Shown: positions 20,449-32,095, numbered from the stretch's first letter. The stretch: DNA of 64,000 nt from Closterium sp. Naga37s-1 (GCA_947471745.1 CANJKZ010000774.1:1612001-1676000); one strand, 5' to 3'. The notes: a model not told the origin generated them from the sequence alone. Made by a program: numbers and translations.

Positions 20449-23159
20449 ATGGCGTCGCTTAGAGTTCTCCCGTTCGACCCGGAGGGCAGACCTGTAGCAT
20501 TTGACACGTGGCACGACGATCTGCAACTGTACCTACTGAGCGATAGTAAGGACAGTGTCTCACTGTTTGACCACGTGTCTGGTGCCGCTCCAGCCCCTCC
20601 CGCCACAGCTGACGTTTCGACTCGTTCCCAGTGGCTGTCTCGTGACGCTACTGCCCGCTTGGCCATTCGCAACCACCTGCCCGCGACCGAATGTGCTCAC
20701 TTTGGCGAGCACAGGACAGCACAGGCCTTGTACGACACTGTAGTTGCTCGCTACTCCTCCCCTGCCACTGCTGCTATTGGCAGGCTGCTACTGCCCTACC
20801 TGTTCCCTGAGCTGTCGGCTTTTGCCACAGTAGCGGACCTGGTTACCCACCTGCGCACTAGCGACGCTCGCTACCACGCTGCCGTCCCTGCTGAGTTCCT
20901 TCCCACGAACCAGCCCCCCATTTTCATCACCCTCTACTTCATAGTCACTCGCCTCCCTGACTCCCTTCGCTCTGTCAGGGACCACTTCCTCACCCTCGAC
21001 CCCACCTCCCTCACTGTTGACCTCCTCGAGCAGCATCTCCTCACAGCTGAGACTAGTGCAGGTGCTGCTCGTGGCACTCCGCGCTCACCCTTCTTTGAGG
21101 GGTGCTCCCCCTCCCCCCTTTCCTCCTCTTTCGCCTCTGCTGCTGCTGCAGATGTCTCTGTTCCTGAGGACGTCGGTGCTGCTTCAACTAGTGCAAAGCG
21201 CCGCAACAGCAAGGGCAAGGGTGGCCGGGGTGGTGGAGGAGGCAGCGGTGGTGGTGGAGGTGGCAGTGGGAGCGGTAGTGGGGGCAGCGGTACAGGAGGT
21301 GGAGGCGGTGGAGGTGGTGGCGGCGGTGGGACCGGTGGTGGCAGTGGAGGCTCTGGTGACAGCGGTGGAGGCAGAAGAGGGAGTGGCGGCAGTGGAGGCG
21401 GTGGGACCAGTGGTGGTCGGTCTGGACCTCAGCGTGGAGGCCCTGGTGGTGGTCGGGGCCAGCGGCAGCAGCGTCGGAGCGAGACCCAGACGCCCCAGCA
21501 GCTCCGTGAGTGGTTGGTTCAGCGTGGGGCGGGTGAGGGTAGTGAGACCTGCCCGTATGTCATTCGCACGGGTGCCCGTGCGGGCCGGACATGCGGGAGG
21601 TTTCACACTGAGCGCTGCTGCTTTGCCCGCCTTGACGACGCCTGGCGTGCTGAGTTTGGTGTGACTTCGAGCGCCCTCGCTGGGCGCAGTTGCTTCAATC
21701 AGGAGTTGCTATCTTTGACCTAGACTTTGATGTTATTATCTCTGCCATGTATGCTTTGTCTTTTAGTGCTGAGGGTGACTGTTACCGGTGTGTGCCACCT
21801 GACCCAGGTATAGCGGCTGCTGCTCTAGGTGCTAGTGCGTCTGGTACTCCCCCTGGTACTGCGCCTGCTGAGGCCTTGCACACTTTCACGTTGGACTCCG
21901 GCGCCTCGCGCTGTTTCTTTCGTGACAGCACCACTCTCACTCCTCTCCATGCACCTGTCCCGGTCAGACTGGCTGACCCGTCTGGGGGCCCGGTCGTTGC
22001 CCGTTCCTCCACTGTCCTCCCGTGTCCGGCGGTTCCGTCCGGCTCACTGTCAAGTCTTCACCTCCCCTCGTTCTCTACGAACTTGGTGAGTACCGCTGCC
22101 CTTCAGGATGCGATGGTCACTACCACCACTCCTGGGGGTCAGCGTGTGTCGATCTGCACGTTCACATGGACGGGGCGTCACCTGGCTACATTCACTCGTC
22201 GGCCAGGGTCGAGACTGTACACGCTGGCTACCGAGCCTCCTCAGGTCGCTGCGTCTGCTCAGGTGTCCGCGTCAGGTCAGGTAGCCGCCTCTTGCTCGTG
22301 TCGCCTCCTATCGCACTAGACTCTTCTTTGGCACCACCGCCTGGGTCACCCCTCCCTGCCACGCCTTCGTGGCATGCACTCCCGTCTCCTTGTCTCTGGT
22401 CTCCCCAGGTCTCTGCCTCCCTTACCGCCCTCGCCTGCCCCGCCCTGTCTTCCTTGCGTCGAGGGGCGGCAGCGCGCCGCTCCTCACTCCTCCTCGTTCC
22501 CCCCGGCGACTGCCCCCTTGCAGACCCTCCACATGGATGTGTGGGGCCCAGCCTGCGTCAGTGGACAGGGCCGCGAGCGCTACTTTCTGCTGGTAGTTGA
22601 CGACTACACGCGGTACACCAGAGTCTTCCCCTTGCGCATCAAGAGTGAGGTCTCTGCGGTCTTGATCCCTTGGATCCGCATAGTTCGTCTCCAGCTGCGC
22701 GAGCTGTTCGGCCAGGACCTTCCTGTCCTGCGTCTGCACTCTGACAGAGATGGTGAGTTCTCCTCCGACCTCTTGCGGGACTTTTGTCGTGGGGAGGGCA
22801 TCACCCAGTCGTTCTCGCTTCCGGACTCCCCTCAGCAAAATGGGATTGCTGAGCGCCGCATTGGCTTAGTCATAGAGGTCGCTCGTACCTCCATGATCCA
22901 TGCGGCTGCTCCCCATTTTCTAAGTGCCGTTTGCGGTCCGGTACGCTGCGCATCAGCTCAACCTCTGGCCTTGGTCTCCTTGCCGGAGACCTTGCCCACA
23001 CTGCGTTGGACGGGGAAGGTTGGCGATGCGTCAGTGTTCCAGGTCTAGGGTTCTCGTGTCTTTGTTCGCGATACGTCCACGGACAAGCTCTCTGCCCGTG
23101 CCATTCCCTGCGTCTTCCTTGGCTTTGTCCCTGACGCGCCTGGCTGGCAGTTTTACCAA
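20449..23159 (+). pseudogene. Element E Gag-protease-integrase region (fossil)
   Basis: Gag starts MASLRVLPFDPEGRP at 20449 and has a Gly/Ser-rich tail (about 21215-21470). The C-X13-C-X3-H-X4-C motif follows near 21550-21625. A protease motif LDSGASRCFFRD (near 21893) and integrase (HMDVWGP, VVDDYTRYTRVFPL, NGIAERRIG) come next, up to the junction with E-prime. RT and RNase H are not present. The region is broken in a few places. Confidence 0.82.
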
Positions 23160-24201
23160 AGCTGTAGGGGCGACTGGGTCTCGCTCTAACGCTGCTGCTG
23201 CTGCCACTGGCCACCTCCGGAACCGCCACGCCGAGCTCCAGTCCTACCGCCACCAGTCCCACCGCCGCCACCGCCGCCACTCCCACCGCTGCCTCCACCG
23301 CCGCTACCAGAGCCCCCACCCCCGCCACCAGTCCCACCACCGCCACCACCTCCACCGCCTCCACTACCTCCACTGCTGCCCCCACCACCACTCCCGCTAC
23401 CCCCTCCACCACCCCTGCCACCCTTGCCCTTGCTGCTGCGGCGCTTCACACTAGCAGAAGCAGCTCCGACGTCCTCAGCACCAGGGACGTGTGCAGCAGC
23501 AGCAGAGGCGTAGGAGGGGGAAAGGGGGGAGGGGGAGCACCCCTCACAGAAGGGCGTGCGCGGAGTGCCACGAGCAGCACCTACAGCATCTGCACTAGTC
23601 TCAGCTGCAAGGAGGTGCTCCTCGAGTAGGTCAACAGTGAGGGAGGTGGGGTCAAGTGAGAGAAAGTGGTCCCTTATAGAGTGAAGAGAGTCAGGGAGGC
23701 GAGTGACTATGAAGAAGAGGGGATGAACATCGGGGGCTGGTTCCTGTCAAGGAACTCAGCAGGGACGGTAGTGCGGTTGCGAGCGTCACTAGCGCGCAGG
23801 TGGGAAACAAGGTCCTCTACTGTGGCAAAGGCTGACAGCTTGGGGAACAGGTAGGGCAGAAGCAGGTGGCCTAGAGCAGCAGTGGCAGGCGAGGAGTAGC
23901 GAGTGACTACAGCGTCGTACAGTGCCTGTGCTGTCCTGTGCTGTCCGAAGTGAGCACATTCAGCTAACGGCAGGTGGTTGCAAATGGCTAAGCGGGCAGC
24001 AGCGTCGCGAGTAAGTCACTGTGAGCAAGTCGCACTGTCAGCTATGGTGGGAGGGGCAGTAGCGGCGCCTGACGCTAGGTCAAACAGCAAAACACTGTCC
24101 TTAGATTCGCTTAGTAGGTACAGCTGCAGATCTTCAAGCCACGTGTCAAACTGAATCGGTCTGCCCTCATGATCGAACGCGAGAACTCGAAGCGAAGCCA
24201 T
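23160..24201 (-). pseudogene. Element E-prime Gag region (fossil)
   Basis: Reading leftwards, Gag starts MASLRVLAFDHEGRP at 24201 and continues through a core resembling E and H. It passes into a Gly-rich tail (about 23450-23215) and stops near 23160, just after a RSETQ-like segment. No protease or later Pol domains follow. Confidence 0.8.
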
Positions 24202-24292
24202 AGTGGCGCAGCACGCAGGAGCAGCATTGGCAGCAGTAGTAGTAGCAGCAGTAGCAGCAGCAGTAGCAGCAGTAGCAAGAGCAGCAGCAGGG
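24202..24292. repeat. CAG/TAG trinucleotide run upstream of Gag
   Basis: This is an imperfect microsatellite of GCAGTAGTAG and GCAGCAG units just upstream of the E-prime Gag start, between it and the C-rich leader. A shorter related CTGCTACTGCTGCTCC run precedes Gag in E near 20418. Confidence 0.75.
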
Positions 24293-25105
24293 GCCAAGGG
24301 GCCGGGGGGTCAGGAGCAACGAAGGGCCTAGGGGCGACGGGCCGCGGGGCCGAAAACGAAATGGCCGAGGGGCCGAGGGGCCAAGGGGCCGAGGGGCCTG
24401 GGGGCCTAGGAGGAGGGGGGTCGGGCCGCGGGGCCGAGAACGAAGGGGCCGAGGGGCCGAGGTGCTGGGGGCCTAGGGGGGGGGTCGGGCCGCGGGGCCA
24501 GGAATGAAGGGGTCGGGGCCAGAGGGGCCGGGGGGCTAGGGCGATAGGGCCGATGGGCCAGGGGCGAAGGGGCCGAGGGGCCGGGGGCCTAGGTGCGGCG
24601 GGCCGCGGGGCCAGGAACGAAGGGGGCCGGGGGCCGAGGGGTTGGGAGCCTAGGGCGATGGGGCCGAGGGGCCAGGGGCGAAGGGGCCGAGGGGCCGGGG
24701 GCCTAGGTGTGTCGGGCCGCGGGTCCAGGAACGAAGGGGGCCGGGGGCCTAGGGCGATGGGGCCGAGGGGCCAGGGGCGAAGGGGCCGAGGGGCTGGGGG
24801 CCTAGGTGCGTCGGGCCGCGGGGCCTAGGCTAGGGGCGACGGGGCGACGGGCCGCGGGTCCTGGGCCTAGGCTAGGGGCGACGGGTCGCGAGGGGCCGTG
24901 GGGCCGAGGGGCCTAGGCTAGGGGCGTCGGGTCGCGAGGGGCCGTGGGGCCGAGAGGCCTAGGCTAGGGGCAACGGGCGACGGGCCGCGGGGCCTGGGCC
25001 TAGGCTAGGGGCGACGGGTCGCGAGGGGCCGTGGGGCCGGGGCCTAGGCTAGGGGCGACGGGCGACGGGCCGCGGGGCCTGGGCCTAGGCTAGGGGCGAC
25101 GGGTC
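24293..25105 (-). repeat. Element E-prime C-rich leader, left part
   Basis: These are degenerate tandem repeats. The plus strand is built of GGGGCCGAGGGGCC and GGCCTAGGCTAGGGGCGACGG units, so the sense strand is C-rich. The leader is interrupted by F and continues at 31852. It is noncoding. Confidence 0.8.
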
Positions 25106-25110
25106 GCAAC

Positions 25111-26126
25111 TGTTGTGCCAACACATTACAGTGGCACGGTCATCGCACTCCCATTCGGCCTACAAGCCTGCTCAGCTTCTGGAATTTTGTGGGGAGGTTT
25201 TTCAACACGTTTTCTTCAAACCCTCAAAGTTTCAGAGTTTTTGAAGCAGTTACCAAGGCATGACAACATTTTATGTTTCAAGACTTATGGCATCCCGGAA
25301 GTGTGTGTTACTCCTTTTGGTAACACCCGAGTTCACCATTTCGGCTGCTGACTCGTCTACCGAGATCTGATTGGTCTGAAATTCGGTCTGGCAGTTCTTT
25401 GCCCCGCTGTGCAAGTGGTCACCAAGTTTCAGAACGATCCAACATCTGAGCATTGCGTGACAGCTGCCGAAATTCACTGTTCCGTAGTCATGGTGCACTG
25501 TTGGCAGCATTTCCCTTGCCACCCTTTCATTGTTGTCATGCCAATGGTGCAGGGACAGAGAATGAGACAAGAAGTACAGGTGGTCAATTGGGACTCTATA
25601 ACCCTCCTTTTGAGAAGTGTGGTCTTCCTGGAAGCAACTTGCAAGAGGGTGCAAGTGGGAAGACAAGCTGACTCATGTTGGCTTGACTCACTATTGGTAG
25701 CCTTGAGTACAGCTCTGAACATCCAAGTGTGGTTGGCTTTGCTGACCTAGCTAGGACGTTTCCCATTCTTCTCTAGCCTTTCTCCCCTAGGACTCAACCT
25801 TCTCTGAGTTCCAGGATGACCCAACCCCTTATGAGTCCCCTAGGCAATGTTGTACTCATCTCTTCCTTGCATCAATGAGAATACACGTTTTTTCAGCCGA
25901 GCTTACGTTTTCGTTCACTGCGTAGTGCACACACCTCTGATAATAGCAAGTAATATACCGTTGGAAAGCAGACACCTAAGGCTAACCGCTGTCCAAGTTT
26001 CAGCTTCGTATGTTCTCGGAGCTGATCGTGACGGCGTTTTCAACAGAGGCGGTTTGAAGACGTCAGATTCTGCTTAGGCGGTTTCATGGGCATCCGCGAC
26101 CCCTAAGTGGACTGCAGACTATAACA
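25111..26126 (+). repeat. Element F 5' LTR
   Basis: The LTR is 1016 bp, TGTTGTGCCAACAC to GACTATAACA, and nearly identical to 30831-31846. PBS-like TGGTATCAGAGG follows at 26129-26140. Confidence 0.95.
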
Positions 26127-26165
26127 AGTGGTATCAGAGGTGTTCTACTCTGTTCGTGGGTGAAA

Positions 26166-29100
26166 ATGGAGGCTGAAGGTTCTGCTCCAGCTGGTCCCAG
26201 TGGCAGTGGTGGCGTGAGAGGCGCTGGGGAAGCGGGAAGAGGCGTTGCAGGCGGATCTGCGCCAATGGCTTCAGTTTCAACATCAGCTAAGGATGATGTG
26301 AAGGCATTCAACCTGGAGAAGTTCTCTGGGGATGATTGGGCATCATGGAGCTTCAGGATGGAGCTCCTCTTCAACCATTATGGGCTGCTTGAAGTGATGG
26401 ATGGAGAATTCAAGAGGCCTACGAGCGAAGGAGCGACCAAAGAATGGGATCGCCGGTCCAAGGATGGATTCTTCCTTCTCTCCCAATGCCTCTCATCCAA
26501 CCAGCTGCACCACATCAAGCATCTCATCAAGGAAGCTGAGTGTGGTCCTAAGGCATGGAGGATATTGAAGGATGTCCATGCCCCCAGCAGCGAAGCAATG
26601 GTGGTGGTGCTCGAGCGACAACTCCATGCGGTGAAGATCAACGAGGGTGATGCCGTACAAGGAGCGTTCGATCAACTCCGGGACCTCTATGTGAAGCTCT
26701 CAGCTGCTGGTGTGGACTACCCTGAGAAAATCAAGTGCTACAAGGCTCTCTCCCTGCTGCCGGAGTCGTGGGGGCCCTTGGTGGTCAACCTTAATGGGAT
26801 GAAGGACTCGTGGTCCCTTGAGTGGATTCGCGCACAAGTTCTTCAAGAGGAGTTTCGGAGGAAGGAGCTGACCGCCGCTGCCGGTGAAGGTGGAGGCTCT
26901 GCCTATGGCATGAAGGGCTTCAAGGGGCGTGGCAGCAAGAAAGGGAAGGCCAAGGAAGGCTCTGGAGGGGAGCAGCATTCGGGAGGGAAGCGTGGCAACA
27001 AGGGAGGCAAGCGGTGTGGCGGCAAGTGTTGGTATTGCCATGTGGAAGGGCACCCATGGTTCAAGTGCCGCAAGCTACCTGACGGTTGGAGGCCTGGTCA
27101 GCCATCAATTGAGGGCTCCAAGGGTGTTCATGGAGCTATGGGAGAAGGCATGGGCAGTGAGGAGGGCGAAGGAGGTGCTGGCGGATACGGCGGCATGTTC
27201 TACCATGTAGGGGAGGCGTGCCCCGAGGACATGGTTGTGCCGGCCAGCAAGATTGCTCTTCACCGCTCCTCCCATTGGGTCATCGACACGGGAGCCTTCA
27301 TGACCATGACCAACCGAGAGGATCTACTGGATGAAGTTAGGCCATCAAAGGCAGCCACCGTCGTTTCAGCCACCGGCCAAGTTGTACCCGTGCGTGGCGA
27401 GGGGAGAGCCATGTTCATGGGTGCGGATGGGAGGCTTGTGGGGCTGAAGCGTGTTCTCCTTGTTCCTGGATTGTGTGCCAACCTCCTCTCTACCAAGGCC
27501 CTAAGTGAGGCAGGGATGAAGATGGAGATGTTGGGCACAAAGGTTTTCAAGGCAACTCTGGATGGGCGCGTATTGTGGGACCTCCGAGGCGGCAAGGACA
27601 TGCACCGGTCCATGTGGGAGATACCGGTGCTGCCATGGAAGGAGGCGGCTGCGCGCTTGGCTGCTGGAGATGTGAGAGGAGGGCGTGTTAACCACGTGGA
27701 CAATGGAGGGGGTGGTGATGACAGTGATGGTGGGCTCCTTGGGCATGGAGGGGCTGCGCTTCCAAGTGTAACTCCTAGCACGGGTGAGACGGATTGGCTC
27801 ACCGCACACCGTCGCTTTGGCCACGTGGCGCTACCTCAGTTGCAGCAGCTGTTTAAGGAGGAAAGAGTCAAGGGGCTGAGGATAAAGGGGGAGCCCAAGG
27901 AGGTGGGATCTTGTGAGACTTGCTTGACCAGCAAGTTTTCACGGTTTCCCTTCCATTCGGTGGAGGGGAAGTCGAGTGACCCGGTGGAGCTCGTGCATGT
28001 GGATCTCGTGGGACCCATGAAGGTGAAGGGAGATGCTGGGGCCCTGTATTCTATGACCATGGTGGATGACAACACAAGGCTCACCTGGTCCTTTCCACTT
28101 GCAAAGAAGAGTGATGCTGCAAGGGTCATCATTGAAGAGTGGCTGCCCATGGTGGAGCGAGAGAGCGGCAAGCGGGTGAAGGTGATACGTAGTGACCGTG
28201 GTGGGGAGTTCTTGGGAGCGGAGTTCCGGAGCTGGCTGAAGCGGCATGGCATCAAGCAGCAGCTCACCACGGCCTACACCCCTCAATCCAATGGCGTGGC
28301 AGAGAGAGCGAACCGGACCATCTTGGAGGGCGGGAGAACGATGTTGGTAGACTCGGGTCTACCCTTACGGTTCTGGCCCCTCGCTATTCGCCATGCCACC
28401 GTCATCAAGAACCGAGTATTGACTCATGTGAGAGGGCAGCATTGGGTCCCTATGGAGAAATGGAGGGGCAAGAAGCCTCTGGTGGATATGCTTCGAGTCT
28501 TTGGGTGCATGGGACTCGTGCACGTCCCTAAGGAAAAGCGTGACAAGCTTCAAGCGGCGGCGGTGTGGGCTGTTCATTTGGGACTTGCACAAGGGAGCAA
28601 GGGGTGGCTCATGTGGGACCCAATAGCCAACACCATCTTCACCACCAGAGATGCCAAGTTCATGGAGGGGCTCATGTTCAAGGAGTGGTTGGAGCGAGGG
28701 AGGAGCAAGGTCACCATTCCGCTCGGAATAGAGGTGGGAACGAATGACCCACTCTTCATTCCCATCGAGTTGTCTTCGTCTTCAGAGGTAACGGAGGTGT
28801 CACATGACTTGGGAGGTGCTGAAGGGGAGGCAGTAGAGGTGGAGGGAGTGTTGCAGCAAGAGAAGGCCCCTGTAGCTGAGAGAGGTGATGCCGAGGAGGA
28901 GGTGCAGCAGCCTACACCATCCCCTACTCTTCCACCAAGGCGGACAACCCAAGGGAAGCGTGGTGCTGTCCGTGGTGGAGCTAAGGAGAGTGCAGCCAAG
29001 GAGAGGCCCAAGAGAGCTGCTCACCCAAGGGATTTCCTCAAGTATGAAAGGCTTGGGGGTCCCAAGGCATTGCTGGTCCAGGAGGAGGAAGATGATGAGG

Positions 29101-30773
29101 AGAAGGGAGCCGAGGGAGAGATGGAGCAGATTTGTTGCTTCGGTGTCAACTTACCTCATGAACCGGCTTCGATGGAGGAAGCACTTGCTGGAGATGATCG
29201 AGAGGCTTGGTTGGCTTCAAGGGAGGATGAGTTTAAGAGCCTCATGGAGAATGGAACGTGGACCCTCACCAATCTGCCCCCGAGAAGAAAGGCATTGGAT
29301 TGCACGTGGATATTACGTGTGAAGACCGATGCGGAGGGGAAGTTGGAGAGGCGCAAAACAAGACTTGTGATCAAGGGTTTCCAGCAGAGGGAGGGGGTTG
29401 ACTTTAAGGAGGTGTTTGCTCCTGTTGCCAAGGCTCCTACGCTCCGGGTGTTGCTGGCAGCAGCTGCCGTTTGTGGTTGGAAGGTGGAGCAAATGGATGT
29501 GAAGACGGCTTTCCTCTATGGCGTGGTAGATGAGGAGATTTACATGAAGCAGCCAGAGGGGTACGACGATGGGAGCGGACGTGTTTGCAGGCTCAACAAG
29601 GCCATCTATGGCCTCAAACAAGCTCCAAGGTGCTGGTATGCAAGGCTGGTGGAGGCGTTGGAGGCTCTTGGCTTCAAAGTTAGCGGGTGCGACGAGAGTC
29701 TCTTCATAACCGAGGGGGATGAGGAGAAAGTGTTTCTCCTTGTCTACGTCGATGACATTCTCCTCTTCTCTCCATCCCTGGAGAGGATCAAGGAGGTGCA
29801 AGGGAAGCTGAAGGAGACCTTTCAATGCAAGGCCCTTGGACCAGTGGGGTATTACCTTGGTCTTCACGTGGAGCGGGACGAGGTGAAGGGATGGTTGAGG
29901 CTTCACCAACACAAGTACCTTGCAGCCATGGGGGAGAGGTATGGGCTGGAGGAAGGGAGGAGTGTAAAGACTCCACTACCCTCAGGATTTCAGCTACACC
30001 TTGATGAAGAGGAGGGTGAGGTGTTGGAGCCCGAGTTGCAGCGTCGGTTCCAGTCAATGGTGGGGAGCTTGATGTATGCTTCGGTCAACACTCGCCCCGA
30101 TATTTCATTCGCGGTTTCGCAGCTGGCTCGTGTGGTGTCTAGGCCCCTTCAAGAGCACCTTGATGCAGCAGAGAGGCTGGTGAGGTACTGCATGGCAACC
30201 TCAAGGGTGGGGCTGCAATATTCAGTGCATGGGCAGCTGAAGCAAAAGGGAGTGGAGGAGGTGAGCACGAAGACCGGTGCACCTGCAAGGCGTGGACACT
30301 TGTACCTCTCGTGCTTCACCGATGCTACCTGGGCAAGTGACATCAGTGATGCAACATCCCACGGTGGCTATGTATGCTGTGTTGGAGGGAGTCCAGTGAG
30401 CTGGAAGTCTAAGAAGCAAGGGGAGATAGCTCACTCATCAACGGAGAGCGAGTACATGGCGTTGTTTCATGGGGTGAAGGAGGTGGTTTGGATGAGGAGG
30501 TTGCTTGAGGAGTTGGGGCAGGAGCAAGAGGGTCCTACACCTGTGTTTTGTGACAGCCAAGGAGCAATTGCAATGGCTCGCAATGCTGTGCTCCATGGGC
30601 TGAACAAGCACATGCATATCAAATGGCATTGGGTGAGGAAGGAGGTGAAGAAGGGCACGGTCTCCTTGCACTACATCAACACTACCAAGCAACCTGCAGA
30701 TTTTTTGACGAAGCGGCTTGCAGAGCATCAGCATTGGACCTGCGCCACCTTGTGTGGCATGTCCTTCAACTAG
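26166..30773 (+). CDS. Element F Gag-Pol polyprotein
   Basis: One open frame of 1535 codons starts at the first ATG after the PBS (MEAEGSAPAG). Gag occupies about residues 45-240. A CCHC knuckle (C-X2-C-X4-H-X4-C) starts at residue 288 and protease DTGA at 374. The GAG-pre-integrase segment with WLTAHRRFGH lies near 540, followed by CETC. The integrase triad is D613, D677 and E713, with DD35E spacing. RT YVDD is at 1194-1197. RNase H acidic residues are near D1386, E1427 and D1463, and the protein ends soon after ADFLTKRL. Gag, protease, integrase and RT-RNase H lie in a single frame in Copia order. Activity is not claimed. Confidence 0.95.
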   Translation: MEAEGSAPAGPSGSGGVRGAGEAGRGVAGGSAPMASVSTSAKDDVKAFNLEKFSGDDWASWSFRMELLFNHYGLLEVMDGEFKRPTSEGATKEWDRRSKDGFFLLSQCLSSNQLHHIKHLIKEAECGPKAWRILKDVHAPSSEAMVVVLERQLHAVKINEGDAVQGAFDQLRDLYVKLSAAGVDYPEKIKCYKALSLLPESWGPLVVNLNGMKDSWSLEWIRAQVLQEEFRRKELTAAAGEGGGSAYGMKGFKGRGSKKGKAKEGSGGEQHSGGKRGNKGGKRCGGKCWYCHVEGHPWFKCRKLPDGWRPGQPSIEGSKGVHGAMGEGMGSEEGEGGAGGYGGMFYHVGEACPEDMVVPASKIALHRSSHWVIDTGAFMTMTNREDLLDEVRPSKAATVVSATGQVVPVRGEGRAMFMGADGRLVGLKRVLLVPGLCANLLSTKALSEAGMKMEMLGTKVFKATLDGRVLWDLRGGKDMHRSMWEIPVLPWKEAAARLAAGDVRGGRVNHVDNGGGGDDSDGGLLGHGGAALPSVTPSTGETDWLTAHRRFGHVALPQLQQLFKEERVKGLRIKGEPKEVGSCETCLTSKFSRFPFHSVEGKSSDPVELVHVDLVGPMKVKGDAGALYSMTMVDDNTRLTWSFPLAKKSDAARVIIEEWLPMVERESGKRVKVIRSDRGGEFLGAEFRSWLKRHGIKQQLTTAYTPQSNGVAERANRTILEGGRTMLVDSGLPLRFWPLAIRHATVIKNRVLTHVRGQHWVPMEKWRGKKPLVDMLRVFGCMGLVHVPKEKRDKLQAAAVWAVHLGLAQGSKGWLMWDPIANTIFTTRDAKFMEGLMFKEWLERGRSKVTIPLGIEVGTNDPLFIPIELSSSSEVTEVSHDLGGAEGEAVEVEGVLQQEKAPVAERGDAEEEVQQPTPSPTLPPRRTTQGKRGAVRGGAKESAAKERPKRAAHPRDFLKYERLGGPKALLVQEEEDDEEKGAEGEMEQICCFGVNLPHEPASMEEALAGDDREAWLASREDEFKSLMENGTWTLTNLPPRRKALDCTWILRVKTDAEGKLERRKTRLVIKGFQQREGVDFKEVFAPVAKAPTLRVLLAAAAVCGWKVEQMDVKTAFLYGVVDEEIYMKQPEGYDDGSGRVCRLNKAIYGLKQAPRCWYARLVEALEALGFKVSGCDESLFITEGDEEKVFLLVYVDDILLFSPSLERIKEVQGKLKETFQCKALGPVGYYLGLHVERDEVKGWLRLHQHKYLAAMGERYGLEEGRSVKTPLPSGFQLHLDEEEGEVLEPELQRRFQSMVGSLMYASVNTRPDISFAVSQLARVVSRPLQEHLDAAERLVRYCMATSRVGLQYSVHGQLKQKGVEEVSTKTGAPARRGHLYLSCFTDATWASDISDATSHGGYVCCVGGSPVSWKSKKQGEIAHSSTESEYMALFHGVKEVVWMRRLLEELGQEQEGPTPVFCDSQGAIAMARNAVLHGLNKHMHIKWHWVRKEVKKGTVSLHYINTTKQPADFLTKRLAEHQHWTCATLCGMSFN

Positions 30774-30817
30774 GGGAGGCAGCTTCAGGGAGCAGCTAAG
30801 GGATGAATGAGAGCACG

Positions 30818-31846
30818 ATGAGGGGGAGTTTGTTGTGCCAACACATTACAGTGGCACGGTCATCGCACTCCCATTCGGCCTGCAAGCCTGCTCAGCTTCT
30901 GGAATTTTGTGGGGAGGTTGTTCAACACGTTTTCTTCAAACCCTCAAAGTTTCAGAGTTTTTGAAGCAGTTACCAAGGCATGACAACATTTTATGTTTCA
31001 AGACTTATGGCATCCCGGAAGTGTGTGTTACTCCTTTTGGTAACACCCGAGTTCACCATTTCGGCTGCTGACTCGTCTACCGAGATCTGATTGGTCTGAA
31101 ATTCGGTCTGGCAGTCCTTTGCCCCGCTGTGCAAGTGGTCACCAAGTTTCAGAACGATCCAACATCTGAGCATTGCGTGACAGCTGCCGAAATTCACTGT
31201 TCCGTAGTCATGGTGCACTGTTGGCAGCATTTCCCTTGCCACCCTTTCATTGTTGTCATGCCAATGGTGCAGGGACAGAGAATGAGACAAGAAGTACAGG
31301 TGGTCAAGTGGGACTCTATAACCCTCCTTTTGAGAAGTGTGGTCTTCCTGGAAGCAACTTGCAAGAGGGTGCAAGTGGGAAGACAAGCTGACTCATGTTG
31401 GCTTGACTCACTATTGGTAGCCTTGAGTACAGCTCTGAACATCCAAGTGTGGTTGGCTTTGCTGACCTAGCTAGGACGTTTCCCATTCTTCTCTAGCCTT
31501 TCTCCCCTAGGACTCAACCTTCTCTGAGTTCCAGGATGACCCAACCCCTTATGAGTCCCCTAGGCAATGTTGTACTCATCTCTTCCTTGCATCAATGAGA
31601 ATACACGTTTTTTCAGCCGAGCTTACGTTTTCGTTCACTGCGTAGTGCACACACCTCTGATAATAGCAAGTAATATACCGTTGGAAAGCAGACACCTAAG
31701 GCTAACCGCTGTCCAAGTTTCAGCCTCGTATGTTCTCGGAGCTGATCGTGACGGCGTTTTGAACAGAGGCGGTTTGAAGACGTCAGATTCTGCTTAGGCG
31801 GTTTCATGGGCATCCGCGACCCCTAAGTGGACTGCAGACTATAACA
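30818..31846 (+). repeat. Element F polypurine tract and 3' LTR
   Basis: The tract GATGAGGGGGAG (30818-30829) abuts the 3' LTR (30831-31846) and matches the arrangement in B. Confidence 0.94.
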
Positions 31847-31851
31847 GCAAC

Positions 31852-32090
31852 GGGCGACAGGCCTAGGGTAATGGGTCGGGGGTCGACGGGCCGGGGCAAC
31901 GGGCCGGGGCGATAGGTCGCGACGGGCGACGGGGGGCCGGGCTAGGGGCGACGGGCGACACCAAGGGGCGACGGGCCTAGGGGCGACGGGCCGGGCTAGG
32001 GGTGGCGACGGGCCGGGGCCTAGGGGCCTACTGGTCGCGTCAGGAAGTAGGGGCAGCACGAGGGCTGCAGGGGGCTGCTAGTGGGGTAGC
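31852..32090 (-). repeat. Element E-prime C-rich leader, right part
   Basis: This is the continuation of the leader interrupted by F, with GGGGCGACGGGCC units on the plus strand. It is noncoding. Confidence 0.75.
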
Positions 32091-32095
32091 GCTGT

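Larger units (their letters stand above)
18356..23159 (+). mobile_element. Copia element E (short-LTR clade), partial
   Basis: This is a plus-strand element with a 133-bp 5' LTR, PBS, C-rich repeat leader, Gag, protease and part of integrase. It ends at about 23159, where sequence of the opposite orientation (E-prime) begins. No 3' LTR was found. Its LTR is most like that of H, and its Gag is close to H (MASLRVLPFDPEGRP). It is broken, with about three breaks, and its 3' part is absent. Confidence 0.85.
25111..31846 (+). mobile_element. Copia element F (long-LTR family), whole-looking
   Basis: This is a 6.74-kb Ty1/copia element with two 1016-bp LTRs, PBS, one long open Gag-Pol frame and a polypurine tract. 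The exact target duplication GCAAC stands at 25106-25110 and 31847-31851. The LTRs differ at about six positions (about 0.6 %, counted by eye), which makes F one of the youngest insertions here. It looks whole, with no evident break. It is the closest relative of B. Confidence 0.96.

Noticed and set aside
24293-25105. CRISPR-like regular repeats
   Set aside because: Units are degenerate and contiguous without unique spacers. This is a eukaryotic minisatellite in a retroelement leader.
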